DNA from: Betaproteobacteria bacterium
GTDB lineage: Bacteria; Pseudomonadota; Gammaproteobacteria; Burkholderiales; Casimicrobiaceae
Reading direction: 5' to 3'
Assembly (NCBI GenBank): GCA_013298765.1
Contig: JAAFJA010000003.1
Coordinates: 434,001-498,000, forward strand
Length of the DNA: 64,000 nucleotides
Shown here one piece after another: positions 34,780 through 43,456 of this stretch. Below the pieces are notes generated by a model, which saw nothing but the letters and a program-made list of their open reading frames with translations, searched no databases and was not told the DNA's origin. Each line of letters starts with the position of its first letter. Position 1 is the first letter of the stretch. The position numbers and the translations under genes are program-made.

Positions 34780-35802
34780 CTACTTGCGCGCCTTCATCGC
34801 ATCGGCAAGACGGTTCGGGTAATCGGTGATGATGCCCTCGACTCGCCAATCGAGCATGCGATCAAGATCGCCGCGCTCGTTGACCGTCCACGGAATCACC
34901 TTAAGCCCCAAGGCCTGAGCCTCGCGGACCGAGGCTTCGGCTAGATCGCGAAAGTTGGGCGACCATACTTTGCCGCCCGCCGCTTTCACGAGCTTCGGGA
35001 GCGAGCCGCCGAAATCGTCGATGTCGTAGCCCGCGAGCCAGGGCGACGCGCCCGGTTTCCCGAGCTGAACGGTTTCATTCGCGCCTTGCTGATTGCTCAA
35101 GTAAACCGTTGCGATTTCAGGCGCCCTCGCTTGCGCGATGCGAAGCGTTCTCCAGTCAAATGACTGAATCGTGACCCGCGATTCAAGCCCCGCCTTTCGG
35201 ATTTCCGCAATCAGCGCCGAGACAAACGGCTCCGGCGCAAGCGTCTCTTCAGGCACCAACGGCGAGAGCTTGGTTTCGATGTTGAACCGTACCGCGTTCG
35301 CGCCACGCGCTTTCACTCGGTCAAACAACGCAGCCAACGTGGGAATGCGTACCCGGTCCGCGCCGATTTGTTCTCCGAAAGTTTTGGCGTACGCCGTGTC
35401 GGGTCTGATCCGGCCAACGTCATAGCGGGAAAGTTCGGCGTAGCTAAGTGATGCAATGCTCGGACCGCGCGCGGTTAGAAACGAGCCATTTGCGTCGCGC
35501 GTGATCTCGGGATTCAGCGTTCGATCATGATGGATGACGACCACGCCGTCTTTAGTAATGCCGACATCTAATTCCAGCGTGTTGACGCCCAAATCGAGCG
35601 CTCGATCAAAGGCCAGCATCGTATTTTCTGGGGCAAGCCCACGTGCACCGCGATGGCCTTGTAAGTCAAATTTTGTATGGGCACAGCCTGATAAAAATAC
35701 AATACCGAAAATTAGAAAAAAAGTCGCTTTGCCCCGATTCAATAGGGGCGAGAAATTTTTAGTTGTACGGACGCTACCGAAATAGAAAGAGGGGTTATGC
35801 AC
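34780..35802 (-). CDS. Glycerophosphodiester phosphodiesterase, lipoprotein
   Basis: About 340 residues if translation begins at the GTG at 35802, which overlaps the kefC end; the true start is uncertain. The TTG within the palindrome element (codons TTG AAT CGG GGC) would give a compact lipoprotein signal ending FLSGC, so the mature protein probably begins at that Cys. The GDPD TIM-barrel motifs are clear: LQGHRGARGLAPENTMLAFD (His and Glu ligands), ELDVGITKDGVVVIHHD, and near the C-terminus WTVNERGDLDRMLDWRVEGIITDYP. It hydrolyses glycerophosphodiesters to glycerol-3-phosphate and alcohol in the periplasm. It is the last gene of the NRDE-DODA-pth-kefC unit. Confidence 0.85.
   Translation of the reverse strand: MHNPSFYFGSVRTTKNFSPLLNRGKATFFLIFGIVFLSGCAHTKFDLQGHRGARGLAPENTMLAFDRALDLGVNTLELDVGITKDGVVVIHHDRTLNPEITRDANGSFLTARGPSIASLSYAELSRYDVGRIRPDTAYAKTFGEQIGADRVRIPTLAALFDRVKARGANAVRFNIETKLSPLVPEETLAPEPFVSALIAEIRKAGLESRVTIQSFDWRTLRIAQARAPEIATVYLSNQQGANETVQLGKPGASPWLAGYDIDDFGGSLPKLVKAAGGKVWSPNFRDLAEASVREAQALGLKVIPWTVNERGDLDRMLDWRVEGIITDYPNRLADAMKARK
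35716..35760. repeat. Dispersed palindrome element, copy F (overlaps glycerophosphodiesterase N-terminus)
   Basis: A-rich run, GTCGCTTT, then GCCCC-GATTCAATA-GGGGC (35731-35749), GAGAAATTTTT. This is the clearest 5-bp-arm copy. It resembles copy A over about 40 bases (A-run, TCGCNTT, CCCC, AT core, GGGG, GA-rich tail) and lies in what is probably the 5' end of a coding region. Confidence 0.55.
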
Positions 35803-37600
35803 GTTGCTGCTCCAGGTTTTCGGGGGCTTGCTGTTCGCTGCGCCCTTCGGCGTCGGCATCGGCGCTGAGAATCTCGTCGAGCTGAGCGCGCGCCTCGCGT
35901 GACACTGCCACCAATTTAGCGTCATCGCGAAACACAGCTTGTTGTCGATCAAGCAGTTCGGCATCGTGCCTTACAAAGGTCGCGAGGGTTGAGTCAACTT
36001 GGGCTGCGGTTTCGCCCAATTGCGTGAGCAAGTCTTTGGTGAGCTCAATCGAAGACCAAAACGTTTCCCGCATCGGTGATTCGACACCGAGCTCGCGAAG
36101 CTCGAGCGCGTGCGTACGATTGCGCGCACGCGCAAGCACGGTCACCTGAGGAAACTGTTGGCGCACAAGGCGCGTGATCGCGAGCGAGGCTTCCATATCG
36201 TCGACGCAGACAACAAAAAACTTTGCATCTTGCGTTTTTGCGGCGCGCAGCAGATCGAGCTTGGTGGCGTCGCCGTAGTAAATTTTGTTACCAAAACGGC
36301 GAACCGAATCGACGTGATCGGATGCGGCATCGAGTGCGGTGTATTTGATGTTTCGCATATTGAGTACGCGGCCCACAATCTGCCCCACGCGCCCGTAGCC
36401 TGCGATGATCACGGGAGTGGCCGGATCGTCAATCAAATCAAAAGGGGCTGCTTCATCCTTCGTGAGCCAAGGCTCCAGCAGTTTGTCGTTCACAAGCCAC
36501 GCGAGCGGCGCAAAAATCATCGTGAGCACCACGGCAAGCGTGAGCACCTGACTTTGCTCCGCGGTGATGAATTTCGCATTGAGTGCTGCAGCAAATAATA
36601 CGAACGCGAACTCACCGCCCACCGCGAGGGCGACCGCTTGCGGGCGTGCAAGCGCATCCGTCGCACGCGTGACCACGCGGCGCAAACCGTAGAACACGAG
36701 CGCTTTCACCAACAATACGCCGAGTGCGATGCCGATGACCATGACAGGCTGAGAGGCGAGCAAACCCAAGTTCACGCCCATACCGACTGCCATGAAAAAG
36801 AGCCCGAGCAATAAGGATTCGAAAGGCTCAATGCTCGCCTCTAACTCGTGGCGAAATTGACTCTCTGCGAGTAACACGCCTGCGAGAAACGCCCCAAGCG
36901 TGGTGGAAAGCCCCACTGATGTCATGAGCCACGCGAGTCCGATGGTGGTCAGAAGTGCTGCCGCAGTGAACACCTCTCGCGAGCCGAAGCGCGACACATA
37001 GCGAAACATTAGCGAAAGTATCGGCTTGCCGAGCACGAGCACAGCGGCAATCGCTAAGAGCGCGGTCCAACCCGGCTGCTTGGTGTCACTTGCGGCGCCC
37101 ATCAAGCCAACCACCGCGATGATCGGGATCACGCTCAAATCCTGAAAGAGCGAAATCGCAAACGCTTCCCGCCCATAGGGCTGATTGATGCCGCCACGAT
37201 CCGCGAGTGCGGGCATCATGAATGCGGTGGAGGTCATTGCGAACGCAATACCGATGATGATCGATGCTGCAAGCGAAAAACCAAATGCAAACGCAATCGC
37301 TGCCATCGCACCGCCGCAGCCCACCAATTGCATCGGCCCGAGCCCAAACACCGAATGACGGAGCGCCCACAACCGATCGCGCTGCAGCTCAAGCCCGATC
37401 AAGAACATGAGAAGTGCGATCCCGAATTCCGCCGTGCTCAGGATCGCTTCGGGTTCGTGAACGACGGCGAGCACCGAAGGACCAATCAAAATTCCGGCCA
37501 CTAGATAGCCGAGCACGGAGCCCAAGCCGATCTTTTTGAAGAGCGGCACCAAGATAACGGCGGCCGCCAGCAGTGCCGCTGCAGTTGCAAGCGCGTTCAT
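35795..37600 (-). CDS. KefC-type CPA2 monovalent cation:proton antiporter with RCK domain
   Basis: 601 residues from the ATG at 37600, with GGAG 6 bases before it. Residues 1-380 form the Na/H-exchanger-like membrane domain with about 12 helices ([22 protein letters not shown] near the start, [16 protein letters not shown]). Residues about 405-520 form the TrkA_N/RCK NAD-binding domain ([33 protein letters not shown]). The C-terminal about 70 residues are charged and coiled. KefB/C efflux K+ in exchange for H+ upon glutathione-adduct stress; no KefF/G ancillary gene is nearby. It overlaps pth by 4 bases. Confidence 0.9.
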   Translation of the reverse strand: MNALATAAALLAAAVILVPLFKKIGLGSVLGYLVAGILIGPSVLAVVHEPEAILSTAEFGIALLMFLIGLELQRDRLWALRHSVFGLGPMQLVGCGGAMAAIAFAFGFSLAASIIIGIAFAMTSTAFMMPALADRGGINQPYGREAFAISLFQDLSVIPIIAVVGLMGAASDTKQPGWTALLAIAAVLVLGKPILSLMFRYVSRFGSREVFTAAALLTTIGLAWLMTSVGLSTTLGAFLAGVLLAESQFRHELEASIEPFESLLLGLFFMAVGMGVNLGLLASQPVMVIGIALGVLLVKALVFYGLRRVVTRATDALARPQAVALAVGGEFAFVLFAAALNAKFITAEQSQVLTLAVVLTMIFAPLAWLVNDKLLEPWLTKDEAAPFDLIDDPATPVIIAGYGRVGQIVGRVLNMRNIKYTALDAASDHVDSVRRFGNKIYYGDATKLDLLRAAKTQDAKFFVVCVDDMEASLAITRLVRQQFPQVTVLARARNRTHALELRELGVESPMRETFWSSIELTKDLLTQLGETAAQVDSTLATFVRHDAELLDRQQAVFRDDAKLVAVSREARAQLDEILSADADAEGRSEQQAPENLEQQRA

Positions 37601-38211
37601 GTTTTCTCCGCCACTTTGGTGTGAAGCCGCTGACCTGCGACCGAGTGTTCGCCTCGTGCGAGCAGCGGCCAAACCACGAGCGCTCGCTCGATGGCCGCTT
37701 CGATCGCGCCTTGTTCTTCTCGGCGCGGACGCTCCAACACCCAATCCGCCACCGGCTTTTGCGGCGATGAGGAATCGCGAGGATGACCGATGCCAATCCG
37801 CAATCGCCAATAGTTCGGGCTGCCGAGCTTGGCGTGAATGTCGCGCAAGCCATTGTGCCCCGCATGACCGCCGCCGAATTTGAGCTTCACCTCACCCGCA
37901 GGTAAATCAAGCTCATCATGCGCGACCAACACCTCTTCGGGCGCAATTTCGTAGAACTTCGCAATCGCTGCAACCGTGGTTCCCGAAAGGTTCATGTACG
38001 TTTGCGGCAGCGTCACGCGCACATCGGCGAGCGAGCCTGTGCCGCGAGCGACCAAGCCACTGAATTTTTTCTCGAACGTGAGCGATCCGCCGATCTCGTG
38101 CGCGATGTCTTCGGCAAACCAAAATCCGGCGTTGTGGCGAGTTTTTTCGTAGTCAGGGCCGGGATTACCAAGCCCGACGATGAGCCGGATGGGAGCGGTG
38201 GGGGCAGTCAT
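37597..38211 (-). CDS. pth: Peptidyl-tRNA hydrolase
   Basis: 204 residues. Family marks are [23 protein letters not shown] (Asn16 and the catalytic His26), TYMNLSG, the [29 protein letters not shown] stretch with the catalytic Asp, and [10 protein letters not shown]. It recycles tRNA from dropped-off peptidyl-tRNA and is essential in most bacteria. It usually neighbours rplY/ychF, which are absent here; instead it is coupled to kefC by a 4-base overlap. Confidence 0.97.
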   Translation of the reverse strand: MTAPTAPIRLIVGLGNPGPDYEKTRHNAGFWFAEDIAHEIGGSLTFEKKFSGLVARGTGSLADVRVTLPQTYMNLSGTTVAAIAKFYEIAPEEVLVAHDELDLPAGEVKLKFGGGHAGHNGLRDIHAKLGSPNYWRLRIGIGHPRDSSSPQKPVADWVLERPRREEQGAIEAAIERALVVWPLLARGEHSVAGQRLHTKVAEKT

Positions 38212-38262
38212 CCCTAAAGTGTAGGCGGCGCACGTGGTTTGTGCGCGCTGTCTGTTGCGCGA

Positions 38263-39042
38263 TCAGCGCGCCTCAAACACAAAGCTATCCATCGAGAGCG
38301 CGCCATAACGAATGCCACCATCAAGAACTGTAACCGCCGCCGGCGCAGCCGCTGCGCCAAGCGCAAACGGCAACGGCAAATAGTGCTCACTGGTGGGATG
38401 CGCGAGACGTGCATCCGCTGAGCGATCAAGCGCGTGAACGACGGAATCGTCATCTCCCGCATCAAGCGCGGTGCGAATTGCGTCCACAAATTTGCGTGCG
38501 TACGCTACTGTCGGGCTGCCATCGGCGCGCAAATCGCGCAGGTTATGTGTCAAGCTGCCGGAGCCGATGATGAGCACACCCTCATCTGCAAGCGGTCGCA
38601 AGGCGCGGCCCATGGCATACGCATCTTCGGCGCTCGCGCGCTGCGGCAAAGAGAGCTGAACGATGGGAATCTGTGCGTTCGGAAACATGTGGCGAAGCGG
38701 CACCCACGCGCCATGGTCGAGGCCGCGCTCGGCATCGAAGGCGGCTTCAAAATCGCTCGCGGCGAGCGCATCGCGCACACGTGTGGCGAGCTGCATATCG
38801 CCTTGAGCAGGGTACTGAAGCTCATAGAGCTCCGCCGGAAAGCCATAAAAATCATGAATAGTTTTGAGCGCGCTAGCACTTGTGATGCGCAATCCCGGCG
38901 TCATCCAATGCGGCGACAAAACGACGATTCCCCGCGCGTGGGCGAGTCGATTTCCGAGCGTTTGCAAATTGGTGGCGGCCGTGCCGGTTTCAGTGGCAAA
39001 GACAGGTGCGCCGTGGGAGACAAACACAACAGGAAGGCTCAT
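38263..39042 (-). CDS. DODA-type extradiol aromatic ring-opening dioxygenase (YgiD-like)
   Basis: 259 residues from the ATG at 39042, which overlaps the stop of the NRDE gene (ATGA). The LigB-like metal-site residues can be seen: VVFVSHGAPVF near the N-terminus, IVVLSPHWMTPG, LDHGAWVPLRHMFP and IGSGSLTHNL. E. coli YgiD is a zinc 4,5-DOPA extradiol dioxygenase; the natural substrate in most bacteria is unknown. No aromatic catabolism genes flank it, though an IclR regulator lies just beyond the NRDE gene. Confidence 0.88.
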   Translation of the reverse strand: MSLPVVFVSHGAPVFATETGTAATNLQTLGNRLAHARGIVVLSPHWMTPGLRITSASALKTIHDFYGFPAELYELQYPAQGDMQLATRVRDALAASDFEAAFDAERGLDHGAWVPLRHMFPNAQIPIVQLSLPQRASAEDAYAMGRALRPLADEGVLIIGSGSLTHNLRDLRADGSPTVAYARKFVDAIRTALDAGDDDSVVHALDRSADARLAHPTSEHYLPLPFALGAAAAPAAVTVLDGGIRYGALSMDSFVFEAR

Positions 39043-39824
39043 AACGTGTGACCAGAAAAAGGGAATTCGAACTGAATCGCCGAGGCGGCGACTTCTTGTT
39101 CGGTGTGGGTGTATTCGTGAACGTGCGCGTCGCTTTGACTCGCGCGAAGCAAGGTGGTCGACCGGGTCCCGTAGCCGCGCGATGCGGCTTCGCGAATTAG
39201 AACGGCCGAGAGCGCATGCTCCCAATCAAGCGGAACCCCCGTGTTAGGTAATAACGTGGGGTGAGCGCGCTCGGAATCAAGCATCGCGGTGAGCGCCGTG
39301 TGGTTGCTGCGGTCTGAAACAGCATTTGGCAGGATGCTTCGCAGCTTTTCCACTTTCGGCCACGGCGTATCGAGCGTGGCATTCGAGAGCACGTAATCGC
39401 CTGCTGGCAATGCGCGCGGCTTTAATTCGCGGGCGTTTAAGAACCAGAGTGACGGGTTGGGCCCGGCGATTTCGCCGCAAAGCAAATTGAAGCCACCGAA
39501 GTCACCCGCCTGAGCTGCGACGCGCTGCAGGTAATCGCCAGGGCGTTCGTCGCCATGAAGAAATTTTTGCGTCAGCTCGCCGCGTGAGCGAAGTCTCGCC
39601 TGCGTATCGAGAAGCGGCGCACGAATGTTGGTGACGCACGTGACACGACCGCTGAGGGAAACGCCAAACCAGGTGCCACCGGCGACATAATCAACACCAG
39701 ACAAGACGGACGCTGTCGTCCAATTTATTCCTGCACTAGACCGAGAAAAATATTCATCTCGATTAAGTGCGAAAAACAGGCGGTCTTCCGATTCTGGAGT
39801 CCATCGAAACATGGTGATGCACAT
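39039..39824 (-). CDS. NRDE family protein (TANGO2-like)
   Basis: 261 residues beginning MCITMFRW, with the conserved Cys2 and the family-naming NRDE motif (ALNRDEYFSR), followed by GGTWFGVSLSGRVTCVTNIR. The fold resembles Ntn-hydrolases with Cys2 as a possible nucleophile. Eukaryotic TANGO2 is implicated in heme or acyl-CoA handling; the bacterial function is unsettled. It heads the - strand unit NRDE-DODA-pth-kefC-GDPD and is divergent from the iclR gene with a 173-base gap. Confidence 0.88.
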   Translation of the reverse strand: MCITMFRWTPESEDRLFFALNRDEYFSRSSAGINWTTASVLSGVDYVAGGTWFGVSLSGRVTCVTNIRAPLLDTQARLRSRGELTQKFLHGDERPGDYLQRVAAQAGDFGGFNLLCGEIAGPNPSLWFLNARELKPRALPAGDYVLSNATLDTPWPKVEKLRSILPNAVSDRSNHTALTAMLDSERAHPTLLPNTGVPLDWEHALSAVLIREAASRGYGTRSTTLLRASQSDAHVHEYTHTEQEVAASAIQFEFPFSGHTL

Positions 39825-39997
39825 GACAGCGAACCCGGAATAAACTGGCTAAACAGCCAAAAAAGGTGAAAACCGCGACAGACGGTTTCGAATCCTTAAA
39901 AATGTAACAACGCTATTCCAAAAAAGCGTGTGTCGCTGTTGCGGAACACTGAGTCCGCTTCGTTGGGGAGTATCAGCAAATTGTCACGGAAGTAGCC

Positions 39998-40843
39998 ATG
40001 GAAACCACACGAAACGACGACACGCCAATTGAGGAATTGGCACACGATATTCTGAACGACGAGGGTTCGGAGCCTGACAGTAAGGCCGGGCGCGAAGCCG
40101 GTTCCGCTGCGCTGCGCTCGCTCGCCGTGCTGGAATTTGTCTCAAACAGTGAGCGCTCGGTGAGCCTCACCGAAATCATGCAGGCGGTGCAGCTTCCCAA
40201 GCCCACCGTCTTTCGCATCTTGGCGACGCTCGAAGAGGCGGGCATGTTGCAGCGCGAGCCCGATGCGAAGCGCTACGCGCCGGGTGAGCGGTTGTCGAAC
40301 CTCGCCGCTAACGTACTGCTTCACTCGCCGTATCGCTCCGCGCGTCGAGCGATCCTGGAAGAACTGGTCGAGAAGCTCGGTGAAACCTGCAATCTCACCA
40401 TTCCCAACGGCAACTACGTGATGTATCTCGAGCGGGTGGAAGCGTCATGGCCTCTGCGCATCAATTTACACGCAGGCTCGAAAGTGCCGCTGTATGCGAG
40501 CGCAAGCGGGAAGATCTTCCTCGCCAATACGCAAAAGCGGCTGCGTGATCGACTGCTCGCAAACGCGCCCTTGATTACGCATACCAAGAACACGATCGCG
40601 TCGCTTCGCGAACTGGAAGCTGAATTCGCAAAGATTCGTCGCTTGGGCTACGCCACCGATAACGAGGAATATTTGAACGGCATTTGCTGCTTGTCGGTTC
40701 CGATCACCAATGATCAAAACCGCGTGATTGCCGCCGTTTCGGTGCACGGACCCACCAGTCGCATGAATTTGCAAAGCGCTGACGAGTTCTTGCCTGCGCT
40801 GCGAGAGGCGGCCGAGCAGATTGCGCAAACGCTTGATTGGTAG
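39998..40843 (+). CDS. IclR-family transcriptional regulator
   Basis: 281 residues. After an acidic lead of about 30, residues 30-95 hold the IclR winged helix (LRSLAVLEFVSNSERSVSLTEIMQAVQLPKPTVFRILATLEEAGML), and 110-275 the effector-binding domain (LHAGSKVPLYASASGKIFLA, GYATDNEEYLNGICCLSVPI). IclR proteins usually control degradative or acetate-type pathways from a divergent promoter. The 173-base shared region with the NRDE gene contains GCGGA-ACACTGAG-TCCGC (39941-39958), a possible operator. Its target genes are therefore perhaps the NRDE-DODA unit (inference). Confidence 0.92.
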   Translation: METTRNDDTPIEELAHDILNDEGSEPDSKAGREAGSAALRSLAVLEFVSNSERSVSLTEIMQAVQLPKPTVFRILATLEEAGMLQREPDAKRYAPGERLSNLAANVLLHSPYRSARRAILEELVEKLGETCNLTIPNGNYVMYLERVEASWPLRINLHAGSKVPLYASASGKIFLANTQKRLRDRLLANAPLITHTKNTIASLRELEAEFAKIRRLGYATDNEEYLNGICCLSVPITNDQNRVIAAVSVHGPTSRMNLQSADEFLPALREAAEQIAQTLDW

Positions 40844-41347
40844 ATGGACAAGCTTGATTCGCTACCGGCGAACCATCTCACAAGACTGATGTGATCGGCT
40901 TAGTACACATTGTCCATTAAGCGCATGGCTGCGAGGTAGACGCAACACTATCCTTCAACCGCTCGATTTAGCAGGGCTAGAGCGATTCCAATTTTATTAT
41001 CGAAATAAACAAAAACGCTCATTAGCCTTGGTTTCGTAAGGGATTTATTGGAAAAGGTATAGTATTCTTCAACTAGGCTGAGACATTTTTTTGACCTCGA
41101 TTGTGGGCTTGATATTGCTCGCAAAACTCATCGAAGCGTTGCGCGGGCCGGGGTTAAGCTAGGGCGCAGACTGTGCGCGAAGCGCAAGTATTCGCCGAAC
41201 TCAATGTCGGCGTGATGAGGGATATAGCGCGATACAACGCAGTTTTCGAGCCTTTTCTGTGCCCCGCTAGGCGCAAGGGGGTCGAGTTTTTGCTAACATT
41301 TCAAGGTTTCTCGACGTCAAATTTCTTAAAGGCGCGTGCAGGGCAGT
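40844..41347. other. Non-coding stretch between iclR and the oxidase cluster
   Basis: 504 bases with no gene that I can support; an open frame at 41173-41553 overlaps the DUF2244 gene in another frame and lacks any family feature. Around 41010-41050 there is an A-run, CGCTC, CCTTGG-TTTCGTAAGGG sequence that may be a decayed copy of the dispersed palindrome element. A G/C hairpin GCGCA-GACT-GTGCGC lies at about 41164-41178. The promoter of the DUF2244-coxB-coxA transcript should lie here but I could not fix it. Confidence 0.4.
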
Positions 41348-41821
41348 ATGAGCACGAATCGATTGGGATCGGTCTTCGAATTTCGGCGCACGATGGCAAC
41401 ATCGCGGCGTCAACGGTTGGGGGTGTTACTGGCGATCGCCGGGCTTTCCTTCGCATTTGCGCTTTTCCTCGGCTTCTTTGTGGGCGCTTGGATGGTGATT
41501 CCGTTTGCGGGGCTCGAAGTCGGATGCGTTGCGTTCGCGTTTTGGTGGGTTGAGCGAAGCAGTTGCGATCATGATCTCGTTGAAATTGGCGAGTCTGCGG
41601 TCGAAATAAAGCGCATTCGCTCAGGACGCGCCGAATCTCACAGTTTTTCCCGCGCCTGGGTTCAGCTGGAAATCGAGCGTGACGCTACGGGCCGCGAAAA
41701 AGCGCTCCGTTTGCGCCAGTCGGGAAAATCGGTTTCTCTCGCAGAATTTTTGCGAGCGAATGAGCAGCGCGAAGCAGCAAAAACCCTTCGTGCTGCGCTT
41801 TCGCAACCGGCTTGGGCGTAG
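41348..41821 (+). CDS. DUF2244 membrane protein upstream of coxB
   Basis: 157 residues from the ATG at 41348 (an in-frame GTG lies at 41336). Two adjacent hydrophobic helices (GVLLAIAGLSFAFALFLGFFVGAWMVIPFAGLEVGCVAFAFWW region, residues 28-70) are followed by a soluble C-terminal domain ending in a helix (EQREAAKTLRAAL). The DUF2244 family repeatedly sits beside cytochrome c oxidase genes in proteobacteria, so a role in oxidase assembly is likely but unproven. It ends five bases before the first ATG of the coxB frame. Confidence 0.85.
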   Translation: MSTNRLGSVFEFRRTMATSRRQRLGVLLAIAGLSFAFALFLGFFVGAWMVIPFAGLEVGCVAFAFWWVERSSCDHDLVEIGESAVEIKRIRSGRAESHSFSRAWVQLEIERDATGREKALRLRQSGKSVSLAEFLRANEQREAAKTLRAALSQPAWA

Positions 41822-41880
41822 CCATCATGAGCATCAGTCACACGAATAAAAGCGTAATCAAAAAGATGTACACAGCAGCG

Positions 41881-43404
41881 ATGAAATCACGAATTCTCGG
41901 CTCGTTGATCGCGTTAGTCGCGATGTTTTGTGCGGCTCCCGCACTCGCCGGTTGGGCAATCGATCTGCAGCAGCCCAATTCAAAGGTGGCGGAGCAGATG
42001 TACAGCCTGCATGTGCTCATCACAATCGTCTGCGCTGTGATTTTTGTGGCTGTGTTTGGCGTGATGTTCTATTCGCTCTATGCCCACCGCAAGAGCAAGG
42101 GCCACAAAGCCGCCAACTTCCACGAAAACGCAACGATTGAAGTGATTTGGACGGTGATTCCGTTTTTGATCCTTCTCGTCATGGCGTGGCCTGCCACCAA
42201 AGCGGTGCTCGACATGCGTGATTCGTCGGCGCCTCAAATGACGATTAAAGTCACTGGCTATCAGTGGAAGTGGGGCTACGACTACATCCACGACGGATTC
42301 GGCTACGTTTCCACGCTCGCCACGCCGCTCGCCCAGATCAAAAACGAAGAAGCCAAGGGCGAAAACTATCTGCTCGAAGTGGATAACCCGATGGTCGTTC
42401 CGGTTGGCAAGAAAGTGCGCCTGCTTATCACCGCAAACGACGTGCTTCACGCCTGGTGGGTACCTGCACTGGGCGTTAAGCAAGACGCAATCCCAGGCTT
42501 CATCCGTGACGCATGGTTCCGCGCGGATCGCCCAGGTTTGTATCGCGGTAACTGCGCCGAACTCTGCGGCAAAGAGCACGGTTACATGCCGATCGTGGTC
42601 GAAGTTAAAACGCAAGCTGATTACGACAAGTGGCTGGCCGCTCAGAAAGACAAGTTCGGTGTCGGCAAGGTGGCCGCGCCGGTGATTGACACGAAGACTT
42701 ATCCCAAAGACGAATTAGTCGCCCTCGGCAAGACGGTGTACGAGACGGCGGGTTGTATCGGTTGTCACGGCCCCGCAGGCAAAGGTGTGCCCGGTCAATT
42801 CCCAGCGCTCGACGGCAGCAAAATGGTCAGCGGCCCGGTTACCGATCAGATTGCGCTCCTGCTCAACGGCAAGCCGGGTACCGCAATGGCGTCTTTCAAG
42901 CACTTGAGTGACAAAGATATTGCCGCGGTGATCGATTACACCCGCAATTCATGGTCCAACAAGGCGGCTGAATCAGCACAACCGCTCGATATCGCTAAAG
43001 TGCGCTTCGGCGGCAAGCTCCCTGAGGGCGCGGCCGTCGCGGGTGATGCCAAGAAAGACGACGCAAAGCCAGCAGCTGCGGGCATGAGCGCGGCGCTACC
43101 CGCAAAGATTTTCTTCGCGGCTGGGAAAAAAGAACTTCCTGGTGACGCGAAAGAATCGATTGATGCCGCGCTCGCTTTCCTCAAAGGCAAAGCGGATGCA
43201 AAAGTCGACATCACTGGCTACACAGACAAAACGGGCAACCGCGACGCAAATCTAGAGCTCGCCAAAGAACGCGCTAAGGCCGTTCGCGCAGCACTCGAAG
43301 CCGCAGGTGTTGCCAAAGATCGCATCAATATGAAGCCTCCCGCAGAAATTACTGGCGGTGGCGACAATAAAGAAGCGCGTCGAGTAGAGATCAACCCGGC
43401 TTAA
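41881..43404 (+). CDS. coxB: Cytochrome c oxidase subunit II fused to cytochrome c and OmpA-like domains
   Basis: The ATG at 41881 gives a clean signal peptide (MKSRILGSLIALVAMFCAAPALA); ATGs at 41827 and 41866 are alternatives. Numbering from 41812, two membrane helices (65-90, 108-130) precede the cupredoxin domain, whose CuA ligands are intact: His213, Cys248, Cys252, His256 and Met259 (NCAELCGKEHGYM). A class I cytochrome c domain follows with CIGCH at 315-319 and a distal Met region. After an Ala/Lys linker, residues 430-530 form an OmpA-like peptidoglycan-binding domain (VDITGYTDKTGNRDANLELAKERAKAVRAAL). CuA-heme c fusions are known as caa3-type; the OmpA extension may tether the oxidase to peptidoglycan. 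Confidence 0.93.
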   Translation: MKSRILGSLIALVAMFCAAPALAGWAIDLQQPNSKVAEQMYSLHVLITIVCAVIFVAVFGVMFYSLYAHRKSKGHKAANFHENATIEVIWTVIPFLILLVMAWPATKAVLDMRDSSAPQMTIKVTGYQWKWGYDYIHDGFGYVSTLATPLAQIKNEEAKGENYLLEVDNPMVVPVGKKVRLLITANDVLHAWWVPALGVKQDAIPGFIRDAWFRADRPGLYRGNCAELCGKEHGYMPIVVEVKTQADYDKWLAAQKDKFGVGKVAAPVIDTKTYPKDELVALGKTVYETAGCIGCHGPAGKGVPGQFPALDGSKMVSGPVTDQIALLLNGKPGTAMASFKHLSDKDIAAVIDYTRNSWSNKAAESAQPLDIAKVRFGGKLPEGAAVAGDAKKDDAKPAAAGMSAALPAKIFFAAGKKELPGDAKESIDAALAFLKGKADAKVDITGYTDKTGNRDANLELAKERAKAVRAALEAAGVAKDRINMKPPAEITGGGDNKEARRVEINPA

Positions 43405-43456
43405 TCCCCAGAAGTATTAAGCGATTAAGACGAAGAGTTTAGGAGCAGTATCAGTC

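Noticed and set aside
41173-41553. 126-residue frame before and into DUF2244
   Set aside because: Overlaps the DUF2244 gene out of frame, with no ribosome site or family feature.
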